DNA of 64,000 nt from Chloroflexi bacterium AL-N1 (GTDB lineage: Bacteria; Chloroflexota; Chloroflexia; Chloroflexales; Roseiflexaceae). The translations under genes were made by a program, and so were the position numbers. Shown piece after piece: positions 17,920 to 26,549 of this stretch. The notes under the pieces are model-generated. The model searched no databases and was not told where the DNA came from. It saw only the letters and a list, made by a program, of their open reading frames with translations. Location: contig WYDT01000022.1 of assembly GCA_013122435.1 (NCBI GenBank), forward strand, positions 1 through 64,000, written 5' to 3'. How positions within the stretch are numbered: the first letter of the stretch is position 1; each line of letters begins with the position of its first letter.

Positions 17920-20900
17920 ATGATTGACTTTCCACACAAAATCGTAGTCCCACAGTATCCACAACATATTGTTTTGCGTTCTCGGTTAAATAACCTATTA
18001 CAGAACATTGCAGAAAAACGACTTATTACGCTTTCTGCACCGGCTGGATATGGTAAAACATCGCTTCTTACGGCTTTTGCTCATATGACTACTTTACACA
18101 TCTGTTGGTACACCCTTGATCCTTCCGATCAAAACCCTTGGACATTTCTTGATTATCTTGTTGCATCGATTGAACAACAATTTCCTGAAACAACGGCACA
18201 TACGCGCTTATTGCTAGATGGAGCCAGTCAGGCTTCATTTCAGCACGTTGTAGATACACTTACCAATGACATTTATGCTCTGGAAAAAGATTTTATTATG
18301 GTGATTGATGATTGGCATCTTGTCGATCATGTGAATGAGATTAGCGCAGTTGTTACCCATCTCTTACTACGCTGCATGCATTGTCGGGTGATCCTGGCAT
18401 CACGTAGCTACCCAAGCTTACCCGATATGATGCTGCTGGCTGCACGTCGACAAATGCATAGCCTGAACGAAAGCCATCTTCGCTTCACCCCTGAGGAAGT
18501 CAATGAAGTGATTAACGCCGGATATGACACCGAGTTATCTGACGATCATATTGCAGAACTTACCGAGCGATTCAACGGATGGATCGCAGGTATACTGCTT
18601 TCCTTCCAGGCATCAGACACTATGGCAGCGACATTTGCGCCATTGGGTATGTCTGCAGAACGGCAAATTTATCATTTCCTGGCTGAACAGGTATTCGAGC
18701 AACAAGATCCTGAAGTTCGTCAATTTCTGCTTGAGTCTTCGTTACTGGAAGAACTCTCCCGCGAACATTGCAACACAATCCTCGGACAGAATGACTCGCA
18801 GTCGATGCTCGAAATCTTATATCGCCGACACCTTTTCATTAGTGAAATCAGGCCAGGTGTCTTACGGTACCATCCTATCTTTCGTGAGTTTCTCCAGGAG
18901 TATTTCGCCAATGTCAATTTAGAACACTATCATACGGTTGCGACACATGTCGCAGATGCCTATGCAGATCAAGGACAATGGCTTTTAGCTTTTGAGCGCT
19001 ACATCGCTATTGGCAACCGCGAATCAGCACTCAAAGTCATTACAGCTGGAGGAGAATATCTCTATCGCAATGGCCGCCTGGAGACCCTTGAACACTGGTT
19101 TTCGAAAGTTTCCGTTGAGCTTCTTGATGCACCACTGCTCTGCCTCAAAGCACGTGTGTTGATTAAGCGTGGCAATCATTTGGAGGCACAAACCCTCACC
19201 AAAATTGCTGAAACGCGCATGCAACCAGATGATGAGCCCATTGTACTCTTGCTCCAGGCACAAATAGCATGTACTATCGGTCAATATGCATATGCGCTTG
19301 ACATAGCACAGCGTGTGCGCGACATGACCCAGGATATTGGACAGCAATCAGCAGCCATTCGCACCATCGCCATCTGTCATCATCGATTGGGCCAACTTGA
19401 AAATGCGATTAGCTACTTCAAAGAAGCGCTTGCGATTGAACAACGTCGTGGGGATCTGTATGCCATGGCCCAACTGCAACGCGATCTTGGCATCTGTTAC
19501 AAAGAATTGGGACAACTCAGTCTTGCTGAGGAATACTACACACAGGCAGATACCTATTGGGATATGATAGGGAACACAGGACTGCGAGCCTTGAGTCTCA
19601 ATAGCAAAGGCAGCGCACAACATCTGGCCGGACATTACCAGAAATCGCATGCAACATTGATATCAGCGCTCGAATTTGCGCGCGAGGCCGCCGTACCAGA
19701 TTATGCAGCAACTGTGTTATCGAGCATTGGCGATCTGTACAACGATCTACAACTCTGGGATCGGGCCAGCTTCGCATACGATGAAGCACGGCGCACTGGA
19801 GGCAGTGCCTACATTCTCCACTATCTGGATATAGAAAGTATTCGTTTGTTGTTGCGTCAGAAAAACTATGAAGCAGCCACACGAGCCCTCCGTCATCTCT
19901 CACAAGCCACAATCCGGCATCACACGACATCTGTTTTGTTGCTACAAGGTAAAGCAGCATATGGCCTGAAACAATATGAAGAAGCATCACGCTATGCCAG
20001 GGAAATCATTGACCAACGCGATCAGGATACCTCTTTAATTGATCTGGCACGAGCCTATTTGTTGCAAGCCCAGATCACGACAGAAATACATCCATTTGAG
20101 ACAAACATTACCATAGAAGCATTGGATCAGGCCGTCCAGGTTACGCAACAGCTTGGCCATGATGCCTTTTTAATTGTCGAAACTATCGACATGCGTAATA
20201 CATTACGGCGGGCAAGTTCTATCGGATGGCCTCTCGCACACGAGTGGATCCAACGCCAGCAAGACCTTTTTATGGTGTCAAAACTCCTTGAGGAAGACAA
20301 CCAATTGCCTGTGTTAGTTATTCGTACACTGGGCAGGGATCACATCATATTGCAGGGGCAACCAGTTGAACTGGGATGGCAAAAAGCACGAGAGGTATTT
20401 TACTATTTGTTAGCCCATCCTGATGGCGCACAGATTGATGTGCTTCGTGAGACCATCTGGCCCGATCTGCCCATCGATCGCAGTCGTGATGCACTCCGAT
20501 CCGCAATTTATCAACTACGTTCGGTACTACCACGTGAACTCATCGAGCTTCAGGGGCGACGTATCTATCGAATCAATCGGAGTGTAGTGCGAATTGATTA
20601 CGACACTGAACAATTTCTCACGATGCTTGATCAAGGTGCGAACAATCCAGAAAAGCTCTCTGAGGCGATCGATCTCTATAGTGGAGATTATCTGCCGTTT
20701 ACTGATAATACCTGGTGTGTTTCGTTGCGTACCTATCTTGCAGGACGATATCAGCACACATTACATCAGGCTGCCACTGCCTACGAGCAAACACATGCAT
20801 TGTCAGATGCGCTGATGCTCTATCAACACATTCTTACACTTGATGAGTTTGACGAGTCGGCACATGCTGGAATCATGCGCTGTCAAATTGCGCTTGGTAA

Positions 20901-21024
20901 TCGTAATGCTGCTATTACCCAATACCAAACCCTGCGGCGCCTCCTTGATGAAGAACTCGGCCTGGAACTTGAGCGCACGTCTGAAGTCGAAAGTCTCTAC
21001 CGTGAATTACTTGAAATATCATAA
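17920..21024 (+). CDS. Large transcriptional regulator: MalT-like ATPase, TPR array and SARP-type BTAD domain
   Basis: The protein has 1034 residues. The N-terminal STAND/MalT-like NTPase has Walker A APAGYGKTS (40-48) and Walker B VIDDWH (128-133). A long TPR-like helical array (about 330-790) follows. The C-terminus has a winged-helix OmpR/SARP-like DNA-binding part (about 800-885, with LGRDHIIL and WPDLPIDRSRDALRSAIYQLR) and a BTAD domain (about 890-1030). Such proteins are ATP- and ligand-gated activators, many of them controlling specialised metabolism. The start has no strong Shine-Dalgarno sequence. The next genes downstream are the two 17-codon peptide genes and a small NHLP-like gene, which are its most obvious candidate targets, although 620 bases separate them. 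Confidence 0.85.
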   Translation: MIDFPHKIVVPQYPQHIVLRSRLNNLLQNIAEKRLITLSAPAGYGKTSLLTAFAHMTTLHICWYTLDPSDQNPWTFLDYLVASIEQQFPETTAHTRLLLDGASQASFQHVVDTLTNDIYALEKDFIMVIDDWHLVDHVNEISAVVTHLLLRCMHCRVILASRSYPSLPDMMLLAARRQMHSLNESHLRFTPEEVNEVINAGYDTELSDDHIAELTERFNGWIAGILLSFQASDTMAATFAPLGMSAERQIYHFLAEQVFEQQDPEVRQFLLESSLLEELSREHCNTILGQNDSQSMLEILYRRHLFISEIRPGVLRYHPIFREFLQEYFANVNLEHYHTVATHVADAYADQGQWLLAFERYIAIGNRESALKVITAGGEYLYRNGRLETLEHWFSKVSVELLDAPLLCLKARVLIKRGNHLEAQTLTKIAETRMQPDDEPIVLLLQAQIACTIGQYAYALDIAQRVRDMTQDIGQQSAAIRTIAICHHRLGQLENAISYFKEALAIEQRRGDLYAMAQLQRDLGICYKELGQLSLAEEYYTQADTYWDMIGNTGLRALSLNSKGSAQHLAGHYQKSHATLISALEFAREAAVPDYAATVLSSIGDLYNDLQLWDRASFAYDEARRTGGSAYILHYLDIESIRLLLRQKNYEAATRALRHLSQATIRHHTTSVLLLQGKAAYGLKQYEEASRYAREIIDQRDQDTSLIDLARAYLLQAQITTEIHPFETNITIEALDQAVQVTQQLGHDAFLIVETIDMRNTLRRASSIGWPLAHEWIQRQQDLFMVSKLLEEDNQLPVLVIRTLGRDHIILQGQPVELGWQKAREVFYYLLAHPDGAQIDVLRETIWPDLPIDRSRDALRSAIYQLRSVLPRELIELQGRRIYRINRSVVRIDYDTEQFLTMLDQGANNPEKLSEAIDLYSGDYLPFTDNTWCVSLRTYLAGRYQHTLHQAATAYEQTHALSDALMLYQHILTLDEFDESAHAGIMRCQIALGNRNAAITQYQTLRRLLDEELGLELERTSEVESLYRELLEIS

Positions 21025-21645
21025 TAAACGCGTTTAATTATACAGAATGAACCACAACAGGTCCTTTGGATAGTGCATTCATACGATCACTGTATTGGTA
21101 AAACCTGCTCCTAAAACATAAACAGGCGTTCACTCATCAGCTCGATAAGATACTCCAGCTATCAACCGCGAGAAAAACCGACAACACCTAGCATCAATAG
21201 CACCAGGCACGCGTTCAATCTTCCTCACGTACTCTCTATCAGTCTGTGTTGAAAACCATCTGCTTAGTAGCTCATTGAAACAGGTTTTAGGAACATACCC
21301 AACTCATTATAAATTCACTAAGCACACACGGTATGGGAAATACGAACGAAGCCCCGTGTACAGGCTTGCACAAGAGACCACCATTTCTGCAACCCACAAA
21401 ATCTTGATTGTAAAGCCGTATCCCGCAAATCAACACCATAATGAGTGCACCATATTAATACAGGTTTTGTCCAAAAATAGCATTTTTCACCCAAATTAAA
21501 GACGATTTTCTTAAAAAGAAAGCAGCACTTTTGGCATAATTACGACATCTTTTTTCTATATACACTAAACTCACACTCAGTTGATCGAAAACTCATTAAA
21601 AACCAGTATGCTTATAGCACAACATCGATTACAAGAAATGAATAG
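21025..21645. other. Long intergenic region upstream of the micro-peptide genes
   Basis: No gene is supported. A candidate promoter for the peptide genes is TTGGCA (21531-21536) with TCTATA (21555-21560), 18 bases apart, about 100 bases before the first peptide ATG. It is weakly supported. Confidence 0.35.
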
Positions 21646-21659
21646 CGGGAGGCAAGATC

Positions 21660-21713
21660 ATGCAAGACTACACTGTTAGCTACTACGGTGACGACTATGG
21701 TGACACTATCTAA
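21660..21713 (+). CDS. 17-residue micro-peptide, copy 1 (candidate RiPP precursor or signalling peptide)
   Basis: ATG to TAA encodes MQDYTVSYYGDDYGDTI. GGGAGG lies seven bases before the ATG, a near-ideal ribosome site, and the unit is duplicated with its coding sequence preserved, which argues that it is translated. The peptide is acidic, with Tyr at 4, 8, 9 and 13 and two G-D pairs, a composition seen in modified peptides and cofactor precursors. No leader/core split is visible in so short a chain. An NHLP/Os1348-like protein follows at 21970 and a SARP-type regulator lies upstream. No modifying enzyme is recognised nearby. Alternatives are a secreted signal, a regulatory leader or a metal-binding peptide. 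Function unknown. Confidence 0.65.
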   Translation: MQDYTVSYYGDDYGDTI

Positions 21714-21777
21714 CTGTTGAACGTTCGGAAAAGTTCTCATTTTTCTGTATAAGTACTCAACAACGGGAGGCAAGATC

Positions 21778-21831
21778 ATGCAAGACAATACTGTTAGCTA
21801 CTACGGTGACGACTATGGTGACACTATCTAA
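21778..21831 (+). CDS. 17-residue micro-peptide, copy 2 (Y4N variant)
   Basis: This gene encodes MQDNTVSYYGDDYGDTI, identical to copy 1 except that Asn replaces Tyr at position 4, so residues 5-17 are unchanged at the DNA level. The same GGGAGG site precedes the ATG by seven bases. Conservation of SYYGDDYGD points to that part as the functional core and position 4 as tolerant. A hairpin (GAACATTC / GAATGCTC with one mismatch, about 21837-21856) follows the stop and a pyrimidine-rich stretch comes after, possibly a terminator or processing site ahead of the NHLP-like gene. Confidence 0.65.
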   Translation: MQDNTVSYYGDDYGDTI

Positions 21832-21969
21832 CTGTTGAACATTCGTGAGAATGCTCGTTTCTCTTGAAAAGATGTGTATACACCACCAACTGCCCGAGGA
21901 TAAGTTTTGGACAATAGTGTGAAAGAACGTGTGTAGAAGCGGATGGTATCTGCTTTTCATAGGTGTGTA

Positions 21970-22227
21970 ATGGTAGAACCCGATGAATCCCGATTCACAA
22001 ACGCAAAGTTTATATCACGCTATCCAGGGTTAGAGCGTCTCATCTGTGCTGCATTGGCAGATACGTACTTTGCTACTGCATTGATCAAAGATCCTGAACG
22101 CGCACTAAACCGTGTAGCACCTGATATTCACCTTTCACCAACTGAATATCATTTGGCGCTTACTGTTACTAACGCAAAAGACATTCACGACTATGCTGCC
22201 CGTTTATACACCATGCTTAAGACATAG
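21970..22227 (+). CDS. Small NHLP/Os1348-like protein
   Basis: Reading from the ATG at 21970 gives 85 residues; an in-frame start at 21943 would add nine. AGGTG lies four bases before the inner ATG. The central part (ERLICAALADTYFATALIKD then PERAL, and LSPTEYHLAL) follows the pattern of nitrile-hydratase-like leader peptides of the Os1348 type, known from RiPP clusters: a short helix, F/Y-x-x-x-L-x-x-D-P-E-x-A-L, then an L-(T/S)-x-x-E helix. No Gly-Gly plus core follows, so it would act as a free-standing leader or carrier, or have another role. It sits 139 bases after the second micro-peptide. The family call is from memory and moderately sure. Confidence 0.55.
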   Translation: MVEPDESRFTNAKFISRYPGLERLICAALADTYFATALIKDPERALNRVAPDIHLSPTEYHLALTVTNAKDIHDYAARLYTMLKT

Positions 22228-22366
22228 AGGCAGCATATATACACAGCGCACGGATCATTGGCACTGATCTATCTCATCAGTTGATAGACATATGACATCG
22301 TATCGCTTTGCAGTTTTACATTTTAGTAGAGCAATGACTGTTTTTGAGTTCTTAAAGGAGAACGTA

Positions 22367-23131
22367 ATGGAATATACACCCGTTGTGCGACCACTTGTTA
22401 TGATAGTAGAAGACAATCCTCTCATTGTAGAATTTGTCGACAATCGCCTGCGCCGCGAGTCGTTTGATGTTCTCGTTGCTGAAGGATGTACCGAAGCGCT
22501 CTCTATGCTTGAAGAACACACTCCCGAAATCATCCTACTCGATGTCGTTCTTGATGATGGTCTAGGCTTTGATGTCTGTAAAACCATCCGTACCGGCGGA
22601 CACGATGGCACACTTGCTCGTCTCACAGACACTCCCATCCTGATGTTGACGGCCCGTGCCGATGAGCAGGATCGTGTCCATGGATTTCAGGCCGGTGCCG
22701 ATGATTATCTGACCAAGCCATTTAGTCCCGATGAGTTGGTTTATCGTATTCGCGCCATTTTGCGTCGGAGTCACGGTGTCAGCAACGGACTACTGGAAAT
22801 TGGTCCAATCTATATCGATCCACGGCAACGACAAGTCTTGGTCGAAGGCGAGGTCGTTACACTTACACCCAAAGAATTCGATTTACTCCACCTGATGGCC
22901 AGTAGCCCCGGACGGGTCTTTTCACGTGAAGATCTGTTAGAGCGCGTGTGGGGGTATTCATTCCTTGGCAATACACGTACCGTCGATGTCCATGTCAATC
23001 GCCTACGCCAAAAACTGGCCAATCAGGCACCGCATGCCGATATGATTAGTACCGAGTGGGGAGTTGGCTATAAACTTATGCCGCTTCACATAGCCCAACC
23101 AGTCGCACCAACCGCTGTAGCCACTGTGTAA
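22367..23131 (+). CDS. OmpR/PhoB-family response regulator
   Basis: The protein has 254 residues from the ATG at 22367, chosen because AAAGGAG lies six bases upstream. The receiver has E15-D16, phosphoacceptor D59 (LLDVVLDD) and K117 (YLTKPFS). The C-terminal winged helix contains LTPKEFDLLHLMASSPGRVF and the recognition region RTVDVHVNRLRQKL. It binds DNA as a phosphorylation-dependent dimer. The soluble histidine kinase at 23489 is the probable partner, followed by a kinase/FHA operon that it may control. Confidence 0.92.
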   Translation: MEYTPVVRPLVMIVEDNPLIVEFVDNRLRRESFDVLVAEGCTEALSMLEEHTPEIILLDVVLDDGLGFDVCKTIRTGGHDGTLARLTDTPILMLTARADEQDRVHGFQAGADDYLTKPFSPDELVYRIRAILRRSHGVSNGLLEIGPIYIDPRQRQVLVEGEVVTLTPKEFDLLHLMASSPGRVFSREDLLERVWGYSFLGNTRTVDVHVNRLRQKLANQAPHADMISTEWGVGYKLMPLHIAQPVAPTAVATV

Positions 23132-23488
23132 TGTCTCGTACAATGGCAGGTATCTCACCAAACTGCAACGGAGATGTTCGCTGCAAATATATGGGAGTTA
23201 TGGACAGTTTTCTGTGTAAACACTAACGATATGCTCCAGCTTGCATGATACAGAAATGTTACAAACAGGGGTAGGATTTGCAACAAACTGTTGCTACTAT
23301 GAAAGCAAGAAGCAAACATGGAAACTATACCAATCGATGTCCACCATACCCTTGATTGACCATAGTATTCCAGAACAATCCGTTAGGTTTATTAGCTCAT
23401 CTATGTACATCACACAGATACCCATATGTGAGCATAATGATCTAGTAGAGCTTTGCAGGAACAATCGTTGATAAGGATGGAGGCGGCA
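23132..23488. other. Intergenic region between regulator and histidine kinase
   Basis: I see no supported gene or clear signal. It probably holds the promoter of the downstream operon. Confidence 0.4.
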
Positions 23489-24409
23489 ATGGCCGTGCAG
23501 GCAAGCGAAATTGTAGGTAACAACCCAAACAACGCATCAGGTGGAGCAGTGCTCGGATCCGTCCATCAGATCGAGAGTCTGGCACGTGCACGCGGCGATG
23601 TGCTACTTCATGAAACACACCTAAGTAATGACGATCTGGTGCAGACTGCTAACGAGCTTGCACAACTCGCAGGTTATTTAGCCCAAATCAGCACTGCACG
23701 TAGTGAGTTCTTGAGCAAGGTCGCTCATGAATTACGCACACCACTGACCGTTGCAAAAGGCTGGATCAGTATGCTCCGCTACGGCGAACTGCTGCCTGAT
23801 CAGGAACGAGTAATTGAAGTCGTTGATCAACAGGTGGATGAACTCACACGTCTGGTGGGCGATCTGCTTGATCTTTCACGACGAGAAGCCGATACACTGG
23901 TCTTACAACTTGAAATGGTAGATCTGGTCGATCTGGTGGAACAGGTTGTCGAACATCGACGAGAGCTGACGTCGCTTAAAGGGATTCAATTGGTCGTTCG
24001 GGCGTCCCAGAATGAAGAGATCTATGCCTGTATTGACCGTGGCCGTATTGCACAAGTGCTGAATAACTTAATTGATAATGCCTGTCGTTATGTCGAGCAC
24101 TATTGCAATGGGCGGATTGAACTGGGTATCAATGTAACAGAAACAGCAGCACATATTAGCATTCGTGATAATGGGATCGGCGTTCCACCAGAGCATCTGC
24201 CACGCATCTTTGAACCATTCTATCAAGTCAAGGGGCAGAAACGTGGCAAATGTGGACTTGGTCTTGCCATCACCCATGAACTCGTCTCGGCACATGGTGG
24301 TTCAGTGACGGTTGAGAGCAAATTGGGACATGGCACCTGTTTTCATATCTGGTTACGCAAGATGGACCCATCCGATGCAGACATCCATGCACAGGAGGCG
24401 AACCTATGA
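23489..24409 (+). CDS. Soluble sensor histidine kinase
   Basis: The protein has 306 residues from the ATG at 23489, favoured by GGAGG five bases upstream. It has no membrane segment. A short N-terminal part (1-70) leads to HisKA with VAHELRTP (His80). The HATPase domain has the N-box NNLIDNACRYV, G1 RDNGIGVPP, F-box FEPFYQ and G2 GLGLAI. It likely phosphorylates the OmpR regulator before it. The stop overlaps the next ATG (ATGA), so the pseudokinase gene is translationally coupled. This links a two-component pair with a Ser/Thr phospho-signalling operon. Confidence 0.9.
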   Translation: MAVQASEIVGNNPNNASGGAVLGSVHQIESLARARGDVLLHETHLSNDDLVQTANELAQLAGYLAQISTARSEFLSKVAHELRTPLTVAKGWISMLRYGELLPDQERVIEVVDQQVDELTRLVGDLLDLSRREADTLVLQLEMVDLVDLVEQVVEHRRELTSLKGIQLVVRASQNEEIYACIDRGRIAQVLNNLIDNACRYVEHYCNGRIELGINVTETAAHISIRDNGIGVPPEHLPRIFEPFYQVKGQKRGKCGLGLAITHELVSAHGGSVTVESKLGHGTCFHIWLRKMDPSDADIHAQEANL

Positions 24410-25323
24410 GCGATATCCATATCCTCCTCAGCACACGCAGCCAGACAACATATCAACTTGGTGGGGCTTTTCGTATTGGCACAGGGCAATTGTATGAAGC
24501 TTACGATCAACATGGGCAACGTTACTGGGTCAAATATGTCGCAGCCCACGACGAGGCAGCCATCGCACGATTGCGTTATGAAGCGATCATTCTAGGGAAA
24601 CTCCAACACAACGGTATTATTCGGCTGCTTGATCGTGGTCGAAATAAACAGGCTTTTTTTCTGGTGTTAGCGCCAGCACATGGTCGTTCTCTTGCCGATA
24701 TTGCCGGATCAAAGCCTATTCCTGTTCATACAGCGCTCAATATTGCGATTCAACTCACAGACGTGTTGAACTATCTGCATGGACAGGGGATTATTTGCCG
24801 CACATTGACGCCGGCCTCCCTGTACCTCGATCATCTTGGGCGCATTACATTAATCGATTTGAGTGATACATGGGATGAGATCTCACCACCACGCACCGGT
24901 GATTTGATCATCAATGCGAGTTATCTCTCACCTGAGGAAGCCGGTGGTGCAGTTGCTGAACGACGCAGTGATATTTATGTCTATGGTATTCTCCTCTTTG
25001 AATTACTGGCAGGCCATCCACCATTTCAGAGTGCCAATCGTGGCGATCTTGCATTACAACATTTGCTGACACCACCACCTAATCTTGAGGATCTACGACC
25101 AGACGTTCCGACTGATCTTGCCGCTATCGTACGACGCTGTCTGGCAAAATCGCCTGGACAACGCTACAACAACACGCTGGTGCTTCAAGAAGCACTCAAT
25201 CGTATTGGCAAAGCCGAGGCAGAGCCGCTGCCTGAACTCCAACCAACCATCACCCCCTGGCGCTGGCTACGACGACAAACCAACCAATCTGTATCTCATA
25301 CGATGGAGGGGAGCGAGTCATGA
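24406..25323 (+). CDS. Ser/Thr kinase-fold protein lacking the catalytic Asp (pseudokinase)
   Basis: The protein has 305 residues with the two-lobed kinase fold. The ATP-lysine K43 (YWVKYV) and alpha-C Glu (about 59) are present. The catalytic loop reads CRTLTPASL (131-139) instead of HRDLKPxN: His is Cys131, catalytic Asp is Thr133, Lys is Thr135 and metal-binding Asn is Ser138. DFG is DLS (151-153), and the glycine loop is degenerate. It should bind partners, perhaps ATP, but not phosphorylate. It has no membrane segment. It overlaps genes on both sides and sits one gene before a double-FHA protein and four before a PP2C phosphatase. A scaffold or allosteric role for the active kinase at 29552 is inferred. 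Confidence 0.8.
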   Translation: MSDIHILLSTRSQTTYQLGGAFRIGTGQLYEAYDQHGQRYWVKYVAAHDEAAIARLRYEAIILGKLQHNGIIRLLDRGRNKQAFFLVLAPAHGRSLADIAGSKPIPVHTALNIAIQLTDVLNYLHGQGIICRTLTPASLYLDHLGRITLIDLSDTWDEISPPRTGDLIINASYLSPEEAGGAVAERRSDIYVYGILLFELLAGHPPFQSANRGDLALQHLLTPPPNLEDLRPDVPTDLAAIVRRCLAKSPGQRYNNTLVLQEALNRIGKAEAEPLPELQPTITPWRWLRRQTNQSVSHTMEGSES

Positions 25324-26549
25324 ATACCTTCTGGACGATGGTCGAACCCTTTACCAACTCACGCTGGTGGTTTGGTCCCCCAGCACTCGCTACCTGGGCG
25401 GTAGTACTGGTACTTTTTGGTCTCGCCATCCTACGCCTTCACCAACGCAACAAACCTGCTATCATTACTACCGCGCTATTCCTGAGTAGTGCGGCTATCT
25501 TGTTGCTTCCCGGTGTCATCGTTACCTTATGGCCCGCCACAGCCTTTGGTATCGACATCCAGTCGATTAACCGTATTCCAACTACCACCTTCCCTGCTGT
25601 TGGTCAATCACTCGATCAGATCGTCAGAATGGCCTATGTGGGTAATGGCTTACTGCTGGTAGGTTCACTGGGTGTCTTTGGAGTAATTGGCACACGCAAA
25701 GGCACCGCATGTCCCACATGTAATCGTGATATGCACCCAAGTTGGCAGGGGGTGTGTCCCGAATGTCAGCTTATGTCACCAAATGAAGATGAATCACCGC
25801 TCATGCGCCTGGGGGATCATAGTGCCAGTGGCGTACCGATTACCCAATTTGGGAATCCCGTTCACACCGAACTCCTTGAGGGATCAATTAATGATAGTTC
25901 GTGGCTGGAAGTCATTGATGGCCCCAGTGGTGTTGGTGAACGTTTTGCCGTCGGAACACGTCTCACAATTGGACGTGACCCCAACGAATGTCGCTTGGTC
26001 CTTGACGATGAGTCGGTCTCCTCGCGCCATGCCTATATTGAGCGTGATCAGAAAGCCTTTGTCATCTACGATTGGGGCAGCCGTAATGGTACATTTGTAA
26101 ACGACACGTTTGTGGCCTACCAATCACTTCAGGATGGCGATACCATTCAGATTGGGCGTGTGACCATCCGGTTCAATACGTCCGAACAATTCCTGGAAGA
26201 CACTCCGACGTTGATGGAAGACCAGGTCTTGTCAGGTGCGCGATTCGTGGCTATTGGTGGTCGCTTAGACGGTGGTATTTATCCCATCACACGCCTGGAT
26301 GTCCACTTTGGGCGTGCCCAACACAACGACATTGTTATCAACACACCTAATATTTCGCGGCAGCATGCCAGTGTTCGGTTTGATGGTTCCGACTATTATT
26401 TATTGGACTCAGATGCACCGAATGGCACATGGATCGATGATGTGCGGGTGCTGGGAAAAACACGTCTACAGCCCGGACAAATCATTCGCCTTGGTGAGCA
26501 GCAGTTCCGCTTTGAGCTGGAGGAGGCTTCTCATGTGGTCAACAACTAA
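25320..26549 (+). CDS. Membrane protein with zinc ribbon and two FHA domains
   Basis: The protein has 409 residues with three membrane helices (about 18-38, 50-72, 98-118) and then a cytoplasmic zinc ribbon CPTC...CPEC (about 125-143). FHA domain 1 (about 195-285) has IGRD, SSRHA and GSRNGTF. FHA domain 2 (about 300-400) has FGRA, ISRQHA and APNGTWIDD. FHA domains bind phosphothreonine, so this is a membrane-tethered reader. The ATG overlaps the pseudokinase stop. The gene's end overlaps the start of the vWA protein, whose three HTDFWG motifs are attractive ligands once phosphorylated. Both proteins carry a similar zinc ribbon right after their membrane part. Confidence 0.88.
   Translation: MNTFWTMVEPFTNSRWWFGPPALATWAVVLVLFGLAILRLHQRNKPAIITTALFLSSAAILLLPGVIVTLWPATAFGIDIQSINRIPTTTFPAVGQSLDQIVRMAYVGNGLLLVGSLGVFGVIGTRKGTACPTCNRDMHPSWQGVCPECQLMSPNEDESPLMRLGDHSASGVPITQFGNPVHTELLEGSINDSSWLEVIDGPSGVGERFAVGTRLTIGRDPNECRLVLDDESVSSRHAYIERDQKAFVIYDWGSRNGTFVNDTFVAYQSLQDGDTIQIGRVTIRFNTSEQFLEDTPTLMEDQVLSGARFVAIGGRLDGGIYPITRLDVHFGRAQHNDIVINTPNISRQHASVRFDGSDYYLLDSDAPNGTWIDDVRVLGKTRLQPGQIIRLGEQQFRFELEEASHVVNN

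Larger units (their letters stand above)
21646..21845 (+). repeat. Tandem duplication of an 82-base unit, period 118
   Basis: Bases 21646-21727 and 21764-21845 are nearly identical. Each copy holds a GGGAGG ribosome site, the 17-codon gene and the following CTGTTGAAC segment. I see three substitutions in 82 bases: two make Y4N and one lies after the stop. The spacers between units differ, so selection or recent duplication covers exactly the expressed unit. Confidence 0.9.

Noticed and set aside
21275..21499. A 74-codon open frame before the micro-peptide genes
   Set aside because: It begins at TTG, lacks a ribosome site, and its composition looks like translated intergenic DNA.
26272..26532. 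An 87-codon N-terminal extension of the double-vWA protein
   Set aside because: It lies inside the FHA gene and would hide the signal peptide; GGAGG and a signal sequence support ATG 26533.
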